Part shown: one piece after another, positions 54,113 through 64,000 of the stretch | Layout: each line of letters opens with the position of its first letter | Numbering within the stretch: the stretch's first letter is position 1 | Assembly (NCBI GenBank): GCA_012932865.1 | Contig: SAXG01000002.1 | Span: forward strand, 2,294,001 to 2,358,000 | Origin: Amylostereum areolatum | Taxonomy: Eukaryota; Basidiomycota; Agaricomycetes; Russulales; Stereaceae | Length of the DNA stretch: 64,000 nucleotides | Reading direction: 5' to 3' | Program-made: the position numbers and the translations under genes | Notes under the pieces: generated by a model | Seen by the model: only the letters and a program-made list of their open reading frames with translations | Told to the model about the DNA's origin: nothing | Database searches by the model: none

Positions 54113-54740
54113 TTGAACGGACAGCAACCGCCCGCGCTCTGCCGCAGAAGAGGCCAACAGTGCCATCTGCTAGTAAGTCTCCCCCCCTTTTTCCGCTCGC
54201 ATCTCACAAGCCGCAGGGAACTCTCTCCTACGTCGATGTTACCACTAACCCTTGTCTTTCAGGATGGCTTCAACCACTCAGATCAAGAAGGACAGTACGC
54301 AGGACCTGAAGAGCGTCGCGATTAGTTTGTTTACCGCATGCGATGCCTGCATGCGTTCGTACTTCCCATACTAATGTGCGTGCAGGTCTGTGCAGGCCGT
54401 AATAATGTGCGTGCAGGTTGTTATCGGGTGCCAGAAGCATAACGACTACCAGGAGAGCATAAAGTGGCTCCTCGCCTTGCAGCGCGTCTCCTCGGGAATC
54501 CCGTCGCGTGGCAACTCTATTAGACTCGAACCAATCCCTGTCGTGGGTGATGAGTACCGTCGATCACCCAGCCGCGACGTGTTAATGCCGGCTTGCCTCA
54601 GGGACTGGTTCGAGTCTACAACTCTATGTACCGTCAGGAGATTTCGAAGAATTTTAACGACGCAGCTCTCAGTACTACCTCCTCGGAGTGCGGGCCCTGC
54701 AGCACCAGGTGAGTGCACCGTCCCTAACGAGTGCGACTAG
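54113..54740 (+). CDS. Possible spliced hypothetical gene
   Basis: A start at 54263 (MASTTQIKKDSTQDLKSVAI, then SLFTACDACMR) follows a good acceptor (ctttcag). A later piece reads HNDYQESIKWLLALQRVSSG near 54440. An upstream exon around 54113-54175 (ARALPQKRP or SAAEEANSAIC depending on frame) is bounded by a gtaagt donor. The pieces look like parts of a helical protein, but frames do not join clearly. I considered a HAM1-like N-terminal protein but cannot support it. Function unknown. Confidence 0.3.
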
Positions 54741-55911
54741 GACTTACCAACGCGGCCCTGCTCCCACAGCACGCCGTAAACCTCCGTCCCCGTCCACACT
54801 ACTGCCGTGACAACTACCCATCGCAGATTTTATGGACAATCGGCACAACAAAACGGGGATTGTGTACCTCGTACTCCCGCTCGCAAAAGCGCGTACTCCA
54901 CAAATGACGGCGATCACAGAGGAGGGGGATGGCTGAGATGGACGTTGTGGGATCACAGTGAGTTTCGCATTCGTCTGGAACGAGATGACGACTTACCAGC
55001 CTGGAAACTCGATCCGTCATGCCCTCGACTGACGCGCGGCGGGGTGCGGAGATCGTCGTGGGCTGAGTCACGACGTTCTACTTCGTCGGAGAGAAGAGGA
55101 TCCGCTTTAGTGTGGGTTCGTGTGAGCCTTTAAGCTTTACAGTGCGTGTCCCCCCTTTAACCCTCCGCTGCGTCGCTGATTTGCCTCTGTACGAATAGGT
55201 TGTATAAAACAAAGATCTGGACCGCGTCCACCCATTGAAGGGGCCGCGTACGACCAGTAAGTTGTCTCGCCATCCTGCCCTCGGCTCGTTTAGTTTGATT
55301 TTGTTTCGACCGACAATCTCATCGTTCACACTCGCCGGAGCCTTCACCAACGTCACTACTTGATCTACCTCAATCAATCCGGGGTCGTTTGTACCAGGTT
55401 CCACCAGACTTCCAGCTTTCTCATTGTCAGGTTCTCGCGGGCGTGTTTGGGCTGTGGGAGATGCCGTTCCTCACGCGCATACCCTCGACGTCTCTCAAAA
55501 TAGAATATCTTCCGTTGCTGTGTACGACCACAAGCGGGGCGAACGACAACCTTTACTATAAACAGGATGCTTCCAGTCGTACAATGCACGAGATAACATG
55601 GTTGGGACAACAAGTAACCGTACGGCGAAGCGTATAGCGCGACTCGGGTAGTATGATGCACCGAAGGAACAAGAAATATGGCCTTGGGGAAGGGGGGGGG
55701 GGGAGGCGAGCAGAAATGCGGACGACAAAGCGCCCTAAGCAATACTACAAGTAGCCTGACAAGATTGAGGGGGATTTACGAGATGAAATGAGAACGGAAA
55801 GATATGCACAAGGGAAACACGGCACAAAAACGTAGCACCGACCCGAAAACGACAAACACTTTGGAAGCGATCCTGACATAGCGACAACGTAAGGAGCCGG
55901 AGCTTGATTTC

Positions 55912-57324
55912 CTAGTCGCTGAAATACTGGGCATACTCGTCTTCCGACTCGTGGTCCTTGTCTGTCACTATACCAAGATTATTCTGCACGGCCGATACTT
56001 CCTGGGCACTCTCGGACATGACAGCATCAGCTTCGACTTCGACTTCGTGATGTTTGCGATGTTCAAGATACCAGTGGCAGGCCTCCTCGCGCGTCCGGCA
56101 GCGACGATATCTTGATCCAGGCAGATCCACGATGTTGCGAATGACAGTCCTGTAAGCACAAAAGGTTATCTCCTGTTGACGCTCGTTCTAAAGACGCAAC
56201 TCACCAGGAATTCAAAAACACTGCCAACGTCTCTACCGCAACCGACGGCCCAAAACGATCTACCAGTGGTGATCGGCTGCCGAGTCACGGCGACGGGATT
56301 AAGGAGTGCCCCCCAGTTTTCCTCGCTCGCCTTCAAGCTCAAGGACGCTTGGTGGGAAGGAACAGCGCCTGCGGACGAACTTATCGAATGAGTCGTCTCG
56401 AGATCGTGTCGGGCCCTCTTTCTTGCGAGAGGAACAGATGGTTCATCCAACACTCGCCGGAGGTTGAGTGTGTCCGAACCTTTCGGAGCGTCGCCAACCG
56501 AGGATTTCAGGGCATACGGACGACCGAAAACCGAGGTCGCGTCTGAACGGACGCTTGTTAAGGACAACGAGGGAGCAGACCTCAAGTCAAAGTTCTCTGA
56601 GTGGACGTCGTCGTCGATAGAGGGAACTGTGGCGTCGCCGCTGAGGGCAACACAAGTCGCATCTTCGTGAAGCTGCTGCCAAGTTAGGTCAACTAATCAG
56701 ACCGTGAAGGAGACGTTCCTTGCTGCTTACATTTCCGCGATGATCATCGCCAGCGTCGGAGCAGCCTTCCTTGCCACAGCGGCAGGTTCCCGGAGCCGTT
56801 TTTACCTCTGCGACGCCTTCGGGATTGTCTCGGCTTATGATATAGACGTTGGGGGTGTCGTGAGCATTGTGAGCATCTGCGAGAGTGGGAGCCGGCGTAT
56901 GTGGAGGCGTCGGTGTTGACGGTACAAGGATAGTAGGGGAGGCTTGCAGGGCGAGGGCAGAAGTAAATCCTGAAGGGGACAAAGCAGGAATTACAAGGGG
57001 GGCGGCAGTGGGAAAGAGTGTAGCGGGAGGGTGTTTTTTTGCAGGGGCCAACAACTCCGTGTAAAGGCACCAAGCTTGCCGGGCGTCCGCCTCGTTCGCG
57101 AACTCGCGCCAAACAACTTCGTCAGCGTCGTTGAGAATCTTAAAAACACGAGACCTGATAGTGCAAACGATAATCAGCTAAAACACAGCGAAGTTATACA
57201 GTGGAAATATGGACCAATCGTCGTGTACGCCCTCATGACGGGGCGGACTACTGCGAAACACTACCCAGGCTGCACCCGGAACGTCGATGGGATGAACGTT
57301 ATCGAGCTCTACAAACTCGTTCAT
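55912..57324 (-). CDS. Protein with two RNase H1-N/viroplasmin-like modules
   Basis: A start at 57324 (MNEFVELDNVHPIDVPGAAW) opens exon 1 to 57200. Introns follow at 57155-57199, 56676-56730 and about 56155-56204. The first module runs from WVVFRSSPP through VFKILNDADEVVWREF to EADARQAWCLY. The second runs from FWAVGCGRDVGSVFEF through LPGSRYRRCRTREEACHWYL. Both follow the pattern (aromatic-x-Val, G-R-x-x-G, then G-x-x-x-x-x-x-x-T-R-E-E-A) of the small domain shared by RNase H1 N-termini and viroplasmins, which binds RNA-DNA hybrids. A Pro/Thr/Ala-rich linker with CRCGKEGC lies between. The last intron does not keep phase with my donor choice, so its border is approximate. No catalytic RNase H domain is present. 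Confidence 0.55.
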
Positions 57325-60300
57325 TGAGTGGACTACGACACCAGAGGGATAAGAAGGCTCACGACGAAGGTCAAGCGAGTGGTCAAGATGAGAAACCATG
57401 AGAGGGAAGACTATACACTGAAAGGTGAAAGAGGAAGAGAACTTGAGCGGCAGCGACCGTTATCAGTCCTAGGAGGAGGGCCAGTGCTTTTATGCGTCAT
57501 GAAAGAACTTTTAACTGTGTGTGGAACACGGAGAAGGCTAGTCCGCCACGCAACTGTTTGATGAAGGCGTTTGGTGGTGTTGAACGCGAATATTGAGTCC
57601 GAGAAGTTATGTGACGCACGACCGAGGGGATGACACTTCGACCTATCTGTCGTCGGTTATGGCAGCGCCGATGAAAGAGCGGCAAAAATGGAGATAGCGT
57701 GTACGAATCTGTGATGATGATTACGTAGTAATCAGCTGAACTGTCCCACCGGGAGCAGGAAGGGATAGAAAGTTGTCCAACAACGCTCCTGGAGGGATTC
57801 CGGGCCTCCGGCATACGTCAAACGGGCCCCTTCAGGCACCCGAGGCCTGACACCTGACATCACATCTGACATCTAGCAGATTCTAACAACAGCCTGTAAG
57901 TTACTAGTATAGAACGACTGTCTTCTGGTTAGATCAGCAACGGGAGACTACCTGTAGTACACAGGCTGAGGAGGCAGGGGGACGGAGACGGAAGGAAGGA
58001 GAAGGGAGGTGCAGGAGTGGGAGGAGAGGGGATGGTTGGTCAGAGGATAACGGGAAAGGGAAAAGGAGAAGGAGAGGAGGATCGGGAACAGGAAGACATC
58101 GACGCGCAACGGAGCAAACCGAACCAGGACGAGTCGCGGCGCACAGCGCGCTCTCACCGGGCCCAATGACCCTAAACAGGTCGCCAATCCTGCCGAACAT
58201 GCAAGCAACGCGAAAGGGATTCGATAGAAAAATGTACGAGTAGTCTAGACATGGGCTCTACGGGTCCAAATAGACTCTAAACCAGGGGGGAAACACAGGC
58301 TGAGGTAGTACAGGCCGTTGTTGGTCAGTGCGGCGCGCCAGATCGAGGAATCTCGTAGGAGAGGATGTCGAGGAAGTCGTCAAACTTCCTACCCGCGCCC
58401 GAAGCTCTTTTAGCCATCCCACCATCCCTTTTCTTTATCGAATAGCAATAGCATTTGTGCGCCGAGTTTCCTCGGTCCGACCTTGCGGATGAGGTTTCTC
58501 AGTGCGCGTTTGTAGCCCAATTTCTTCATGGCGTGTAATTATATTCGCGGAGGGTTCGCGCGAGTAGACGAGCTGCAGAAGCGTATGCGCAAAGCGGCTG
58601 CCGGCAAATCCCCGAACACTTTCCCCCACAGTATTCCTGGTCCCAACAGGGAGCAGGTCTCATTTCATTAATTGTGGAGCTTGATTGCCCCCATGTGATC
58701 AGTCACGTGATTAATCAGCAGTGGCAATTCGCGTTTTCTTGGGGGGTAGACGGAAGTTGTACAAGTCAACTTGGCTTCTCGAAGGTCCTGAGCCGAGTTG
58801 TACTGAGATTTGTTTGCCGGCTGCCGCTGGGCATTGTGTGTCGGCACTATCCGTGTACCCTTCGGGGCTCCAGCCTCCGTCCGCGTACAGCAGACCAAGT
58901 ACATTATCTCTAAATATGGTACCATTTTATCATTGAAAGTGACAGGGATCTCAACATATTCAGCATATTCTGTCACATTATGGTTTCTGCGGTGACTGAG
59001 TGAGTCTCCGACAAATGATTACACGATAAACCCCTGGAAATTAAGCCAAAAATGCCCGAAGTCGAATGTGTACGTCAGCTGGGGACCTACAGACGTTGAA
59101 CATTGGGAAAGCACTACGGTAGCTCTAAACGATACAAGTACTCTCTATCTAATAAGTCAATTTAGAGCATATGAGAAGGGGAGACTGTACTAGAACAATG
59201 GCCAAGCCTCGGAGGCACGGCTCCTTTTGTGGCACCGGCACGGGGCGACCTCAGTACAACTCGGCCGGAGAACTTTTACCCGAGTTGTACTTGTACTATT
59301 TTCGTATATACTCGTTTTCTTGTGCGGATGCTTTGCAATGGTGTTTGAAATTGTCACGTGATCCTGTCCGCGCGCTTTCTCTTGGCCTGCCCTAAACATT
59401 TTTTCGGTTGCGGCCCTCATCGCAAAATTGTGATCTCGGATTTTTGTTGGACTGAGACCTTTGCCACTATGTAGTGGCCAAATCATACTTTCCATATGAC
59501 ATTCTAACTTGCATGCTTCGCATATGACATGCAGTATGTGTTTGCGCCGACCGGGACCAGGTATGCCCGCAGGGCCGTGTTTTTAAGTTCCAATTGCAAG
59601 ATTTGGGGATCAGGTCCATCAGGCCATCGTGCATCAGGCCTCAGGCCTGACGTCGTTCGCATTTTCAGTTCAAAGTTTGCCTTCAACAATCCTAATATCA
59701 AGGACGCTTGCGGGTGCGGCGAGTCGTTCAATGTTGCAACATAGGCCTCAGGGTCCGTCCTCCGTCCGCTTACGACTACGTGTGCGCTTCCGGCGACAAG
59801 ATAGATATATAGATAATTACACGGCACGGACGTCCCTAAGTACACAAGAAACAGCCGGAGTCCGGGCCCTATCCCGGTTTGTCAATGTCACGCTCGCCGA
59901 CAGCGGCGACGACGACGACGACGGTGCCACCCAATATGTACTAAGACAGGAAAAAGGGAGCGCGCCGCTCAGGGAGGTGCGTCCGACACATCAGTCGTTA
60001 GGGGAGAGGAGGGGATGGAGGCGTTGAGCAAAAGACGCAGCGGGGGTGCGTGGGACCGGGATGGGCGCGGCAGAGGCGCGTGGGAGATGGTGGTATTGGA
60101 TGGGAAAAGGCTCGGGGGCGCGGGCAGATTGTCGCGGACGGGAGGCAAGCGCACGGGGACAACAAGAAAAGTACACTAGAGATGTCACGCGTTACAAATG
60201 GAAAGACTAGAGGAAAAGGGGGGGAATGAGCAGACGACACGAAACGGATCGCGCACGACGGTGTCACACATGAGCTGCAACACCTACCGTGGCTTCCTGT

Positions 60301-60355
60301 TTGAGGGTATAGCAAGTGGGTAGTTGTGTGGCTCTACAATTGCACATGGGGAAGA
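57325..60355. other. 3-kb stretch without a convincing gene
   Basis: Low-complexity ORFs occur at 57934-58208 and 59969-60315 (minus), and short unrelated ORFs elsewhere. A minus-strand piece KFDDFLDILSYEIPRS near 58350-58400 looks protein-like and may be a remnant exon. A 16-nt word gccgagttgtactgag near 58792 recurs inverted near 59248. CACGTG-type E-box words appear near 58700 and 59357. Confidence 0.35.
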
Positions 60356-61560
60356 TTATTGACGTCGAACGCGAGTCTCGAGCGCAAGGACCTGATTACG
60401 AAGACACAAAAACTGGGGACCGTCAAATACAGCTGTGCCTTCAGATCAGGAGTCATACCTCGGCCTCCGCTTGAAGAGTGCGCTGGTGAAGGTTACGGAC
60501 CCTACCCTCCGTGTGCAGGATCATAGTCTGTGGTCATGGCGTTTAACGTAGTTCGACCTATCCTTGAAGAACTTACCCGGATAGAGCGAGTGCTTCTGCT
60601 GGTGCCAGTTGAGACGCGCGTGAATGCCGGCGGCGCCAGTCCCGCCAATTTAACCTGATTGCGCAGATAGACAACGTATTCCTCTAAACACTCGAAATAG
60701 CGGCGTTTCTTGTCATGACACGACAAGTCGTCCCTGTCGCGTATGAAAGGTTAAATCGCAGGATTTTACCAAGATACAAATACTGACGGGTTGGTGGAAC
60801 AAAATCCGATGGACTCTGACATGAAACGCTGACGAGCCTGGTGCACGGTCTCGCTGCGTCGTGTCTCTTCCTTATCGTGTTTGCTAGAATATGTGCCACA
60901 GAAAGCCGCCTTTGCGTGATATTCTTGCTGAGTCCCCAAGGGACTGGACAAAGGTTCAGGAGGGGTAGTAAATACGCTCAGATGAAGGTTAGCATTTCGT
61001 TCTATGAGGTCCAAGTCTTGTCCCTCTGGTAGGAGTCTTGTGGTTGGGAAGTGTGCGGGTGGAGTATAACGAGATGGTCGAGGCTCATCAAGAGGAATGG
61101 AAGGGGATACGTCCCCGTAGTGAAAAGGAACGTGAACGGTGCTAGGAAGCAGAGGAACAGGGGAGTGCAACGGAAGGCTGAAAGAATCGCTCAGGTTGTA
61201 TGACGCGTCGACTGTGTAGGCAGCGCTGTTACCATGGAGTTGTTGAGGGTAGAAGCCGTTTTGGACGAGAGAGGCGGAGGTAAGGGGGACGCTGTGGTTG
61301 AGCTCGCCAGAAAGAACCTGTCGACGGTCGTTGGCATAAGGTGATCCTTGGTCAAAAACGCTGTGACGGTTGAGGTCGACGCCGCACTGGGCCAGCAGAA
61401 GTCGCTCGTCATAGGGCGCGTGAAACTGTGTCATATAAATCAGGCTGATGAAAGGAAGTGCGGGGAAAGGGCTTACCTCCCCGTCATAGTTAAAGCCATA
61501 GGATGCATGCCGCTGCGCGCGTAGGGGTCGGTTTGCAACGGACAGCTCGGCGTTATACAT
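60356..61560 (-). CDS. Five-exon conserved agaricomycete protein of unknown function, intact
   Basis: Five exons join exactly in frame: 61560-61477, 61425-60770, 60733-60577, 60527-60459 and 60412-60356, giving 340 aa. All introns are 38-51 nt with GT-AG borders. The N-terminal two thirds are Pro/Ser-rich and likely disordered. The conserved end has RQRFMSESIGF, CHDKKRRYFECLEEYVVYLR, STRSIRTMILHTEGRVRNLH and QAEAEFLCLRNQVLALE, which would form helices or a coiled coil. I recall similar proteins as a common hypothetical family in Agaricomycetes, without known function. A TATA-like tttatata lies just upstream of the start. This is one of the best-defined genes of the window. Confidence 0.75.
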
Positions 61561-61750
61561 GACAGTATATAAAAGGAAGAACCGGAGAGATAACCCGAGT
61601 CACGGTGGAGAGAGGGGATAGATGGGCAGATAGGATGGAGAGGACGAAAGACTCTCAGTCTGAAGATCTGACCAGTAATAGAGAGCAGCCATTGGCCAAT
61701 GGCCATGATCCAGGCGGCGACATGTGACCCCACCAGACACTCGGTGCTGC

Positions 61751-61934
61751 TTACTAAGAGACAGTCGGAGCAGGAAAAGCCGAAAAGGGGTCACTGAGGA
61801 GTTTGAGCGAGACGGCTGTGTCCGAGCCTACAACCCAATGTAGGCTCGGACACAGCCGTTTCGTTCAAACTCCGCAACCTCATTCGACAAAGTGACCCCC
61901 TTTCGTTCTCCGCCTAATCTCCGACTCTTAGTAA
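61751..61934. mobile_element. Palindromic MITE-like element (184 bp)
   Basis: The ends ttactaagag and ctcttagtaa are inverted and contain a TA at each border. Inner arms pair again as ggggtcact and agtgaccccc. The centre is a strong hairpin: an arm of 34 nt containing acggctgtgtccgagcctac, a loop of 8 nt (aacccaat), and the complementary arm. One arm also occurs alone at 39046-39090. Confidence 0.75.
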
Positions 61935-62350
61935 TCAGAACCGGGTGTATGGTGGGTAGGGGGTCACGTGTCGAACGCCTGGACCGAGGCTAGCGTTCAC
62001 TCCCCTTGTGCAAACTTCCAACGAGTCCGACGAGAGAGTTCTAAGATAACAGGTATGCCCGTCTTGGTATTTTGCGTGGATGGCCATACATCTGATATAG
62101 CCATCATGTTCCTGCGACTCTACAACCACCAGTCCCGAAGCGTTCAGAGTGACGTCGCCGGCGTATATCCGCTTGGTCCGCTGGCATTGAAAGGTTTCAT
62201 AAACTCCTTTCTGCTTTAGCTTTCGGGCTGACGTCAAATCTAGTCTTGATATCCGTCTCAATTCCCCCGCCCCCCATTTCAATGGCCAGTCACTATCTAA
62301 GAGGGGTTGACCGGCGAAGGAGCACGCTTTCCTCATCTCGCTCATCTCCT
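61935..62350 (-). CDS. Hypothetical ORF
   Basis: The minus frame reads LRRISRLDLTSARKLKQKGV, ETFQCQRTKRIYAGDVTLNA and SGLVVVESQEHDGYIRCMAI before ending at 61935. Composition is that of a soluble protein. The ORF stays open upstream to 62528, but that part is antisense to the 14-3-3 remnant, so a start near 62345 (MSEMRKACSF) is preferred. No family is recognised. Confidence 0.4.
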
Positions 62351-62419
62351 CATCTTCACGGCATATCAGCATGCTATCTCCCTTCTTTTGAATGTAGAAA
62401 AAGGCGTCTCTTGGCACTA

Positions 62420-62930
62420 CAACGAAGACCCCATTCATCGCGACCGTCCAAGCTCGCAGAGCACGCCGAGCACCATAAGGTGTGTACCAAGTCGGCTCGT
62501 GTTGTCGCTTACCATGCTGATTCATCACCCGCGCAGAGATGTATCGCTTCGTCCGACCAGGAGCTTACCGTCGAGGAGCGCAGCCTCCTGTGTCGCCTGC
62601 AAGAACTTGATCAGTGCCCAGTGTGCGTTCTGGCACATCGTCTCACCACCAAACAGAAGGAAGAGTAGAAGAGTAACAAAGCGTAAGTGTCCATGATCAA
62701 GGGCAGAAGAAGGTCGAGAGCGAGCTCGCCAAGACTTGCGAGGACATCCTCGACGTTCTCGACAAGCACCTCATCTATCGGTCACCGGCGCGTCCAAGGT
62801 CCTCTACCTCAAGATGTACTTATTTTCATCCTTTAATTTTCTATCAGAACGTCATCGCTGACGCGTTTATTTTTTTTCTCGCAGGATGGGCGATACATAC
62901 CTCGCTGAGCTCACGACCGGCGACAAGCAG
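62420..62930 (+). pseudogene. 14-3-3 protein fragment
   Basis: Pieces of the N-terminal half of a 14-3-3 protein lie in order: SKLAEHAEHH (62450-62478), an intron (62480-62537), ASSDQELTVEERSLLC (62545-62592), then in a shifted frame VACKNLISAQCAFWHIVS (matching the VAYKNVIGARRASWRI region), KQKEE with a stop, and VESELAKTCEDILDVLDKHL (62716-62775). SKVLYLKM follows, then a second retained intron (about 62815-62882) and DTYLAELTTGDK. The C-terminal half with the rest of the phosphopeptide groove is absent. Several frame breaks and a stop make it a pseudogene. Retained introns show it derives from genomic DNA. Confidence 0.85.
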
Positions 62931-63238
62931 ATCCCTCCTCATTACTGCAATCTTACTCACGATGATCGCAAAATTTCCTGCATGGACGGCTAATAGCGGT
63001 ACGGCGATATTTGTTGCCCTGAGTCGGTGTAGGTGTGACTCATCTCGGTGGGTAATGCAATCGCTCACTTCTCACGTAGAGTCACAGCTGGCGGACACAT
63101 GAGACGGCCTACATAAACGCACAAAGATACCGGAGCAGGTCTGACCTGTTGTTCGCCAATGTCTCCGGGCGCGTGGATGGGGACAAGGACGACGAGGCTC
63201 GAGGGGAGAACGAAGAGGATGAGGGCGAGTGAGGGCGA

Positions 63239-63808
63239 ATGCTAAGGAATCGGAGTGGACTTGCAAGAGATATGACTTCATTCTGTTTCTCGACTCGATA
63301 CGAGAATGACTACATTCGCAGACATCATAACGTCAAGTTGAACATCTGCGGCCATGCACTGCCTCCTTCCTCTCCAACGTCCACGCCGCCGACCCCCAGC
63401 TCTCTCGAGACCGAAGAACGCGATGGTGCGTATCCGTATTCCGTGATTAGCTCGATAACGCTGACGCCCGGTCAACGATTCCAGAATATGCTGGGTGGTG
63501 ACTTGTTGACCACCCAAGACGACGCGGCGATGTTTACAACGATGGTTACTTCCCACTCACCGATCTCCTCATCCTCCGAAACGTTTGCCTGCACAACTCG
63601 ATCGGGATACCTTGTAATGACACCTCTTTGCCTGCGTTGGCATCGCATTCTCAGCCCCTTGCTCGACGGCTCCTCTGTTTTCCCACGCTCCTACGCACGA
63701 CCCAGTCTGTCGTGCTCTTCTACACGCTCGGGAACGCTGTCTGAGCTGACGGCTGGCGCCAGGACGACGCTCCCGCCTTCTCTCCCATCCTCAGACTGCG
63801 AGGAGTGA
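63239..63808 (+). CDS. Hypothetical ORF near the right edge
   Basis: A 189-aa ORF. The first half looks protein-like (YENDYIRRHHNVKLNICGHA, then SVISSITLTPGQRFQNMLGG), the second half is Ser/Thr-rich. An exon-intron structure is likely. I recognise no domain. Confidence 0.3.
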   Translation: MLRNRSGLARDMTSFCFSTRYENDYIRRHHNVKLNICGHALPPSSPTSTPPTPSSLETEERDGAYPYSVISSITLTPGQRFQNMLGGDLLTTQDDAAMFTTMVTSHSPISSSSETFACTTRSGYLVMTPLCLRWHRILSPLLDGSSVFPRSYARPSLSCSSTRSGTLSELTAGARTTLPPSLPSSDCEE

Positions 63809-64000
63809 CTGTAGACGTTTGGGAACTGCAGACAGGTTGGATGTGGTGTGTATCTCATTTGTACATCGAAAATCCGCCGTATACTGACATGAGATAGGCA
63901 TACATCCCGTCTATAGCCTCTGCCCGAGTCGAGAGGTACTTCGACCTACCTACCAAGATGTCGGAAGCACAGGACGAGGAGGCAACGATACTATCAGTAA

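Noticed and set aside
54600..54625. tRNA B-box-like word ggttcgagtc
   Set aside because: No A box, acceptor stem or cloverleaf could be built around it. The same holds for the ggttcgaac word near 5957.
54113..54740. HAM1-like N-terminal (DUF5923-type) protein
   Set aside because: Two short pieces recall that family, but frames do not join and no longer conserved block was found. Kept only as a hypothetical gene.

Overview
The window looks like nuclear DNA of an agaricomycete (mushroom-forming basidiomycete). The signs are short GT-AG introns of about 50-65 nt in almost every readable gene, F-box genes of the expanded agaric type, a KDZ-type DNA transposase lying beside a TET/JBP-like dioxygenase, many lineage-restricted Ser/Pro-rich hypotheticals, and near-identical repeats that differ partly by CpG transitions. 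I found no rRNA, tRNA, CRISPR array or bacterial-style operon. Gene density is moderate and the window is rich in decayed sequence.

Layout. 0-0.5 kb: end of a gene running off the left edge. 0.5-2.1 kb: copy A of a segment that recurs as copy B at 22.1-24.3 kb. 2-6 kb: hypothetical ORFs and a diverged tandem duplication. 6.4-6.9 kb: a CCGCGG-cored array. 7.1-9.4 kb: a broken TET/JBP-like dioxygenase followed by a broken KDZ transposase, cut head-on into a broken EST1/SMG-type gene (9.4-11.1 kb, minus). 11.4-17.3 kb: an unrecognised Ser/Pro-rich gene, then decayed fragments of SPT6 and RPB1. 17.9-19.8 kb: a many-intron gene of unknown function. 20.7-21.9 kb: a Kei1-like gene. 22-28.9 kb: repeat copy B with the longer version of its gene, and a divergent gene carrying an in-frame pentapeptide repeat. 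29.7-34.7 kb: a repeat cluster (hAT-type MITE, 44-bp minisatellite, about 280-bp-arm foldback, second hAT-type MITE). 35.2-41.3 kb: two F-box genes, a TA-inserted MITE and a chimeric alpha/beta hydrolase. 42-46 kb: small hypotheticals and a broken carbamoyl-phosphate synthase fragment. 46.4-46.9 kb: second copy of the first MITE. 47.1-49.0 kb: an apparently intact DDE-integrase-like gene. 49.5-54.0 kb: a hypothetical gene, a broken STE6/MDR-type ABC transporter, a 208-bp inverted duplication and a second TA-inserted MITE. 55.9-61.6 kb: two intact-looking multi-exon genes. 61.7-63.8 kb: a palindromic element, a broken 14-3-3 fragment and hypotheticals.

The outstanding feature is a graveyard of partial, frameshifted copies of normally single-copy or essential genes (RPB1, SPT6, EST1-type, CPSase, 14-3-3, possibly Kei1 and an ABC exporter), lying among several families of small non-autonomous transposons. 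Several fragments keep their introns, so they came from DNA-level duplication and not from retroposed mRNA. Single-base frameshifts could partly be assembly error, but truncation at both ends of RPB1, SPT6 and CPSase cannot. The cleanest mobile-element evidence is a pair of 535/536-bp elements with exact 8-bp target-site duplications. The best functional candidates are the KDZ plus TET/JBP pair and the intact integrase-like gene.
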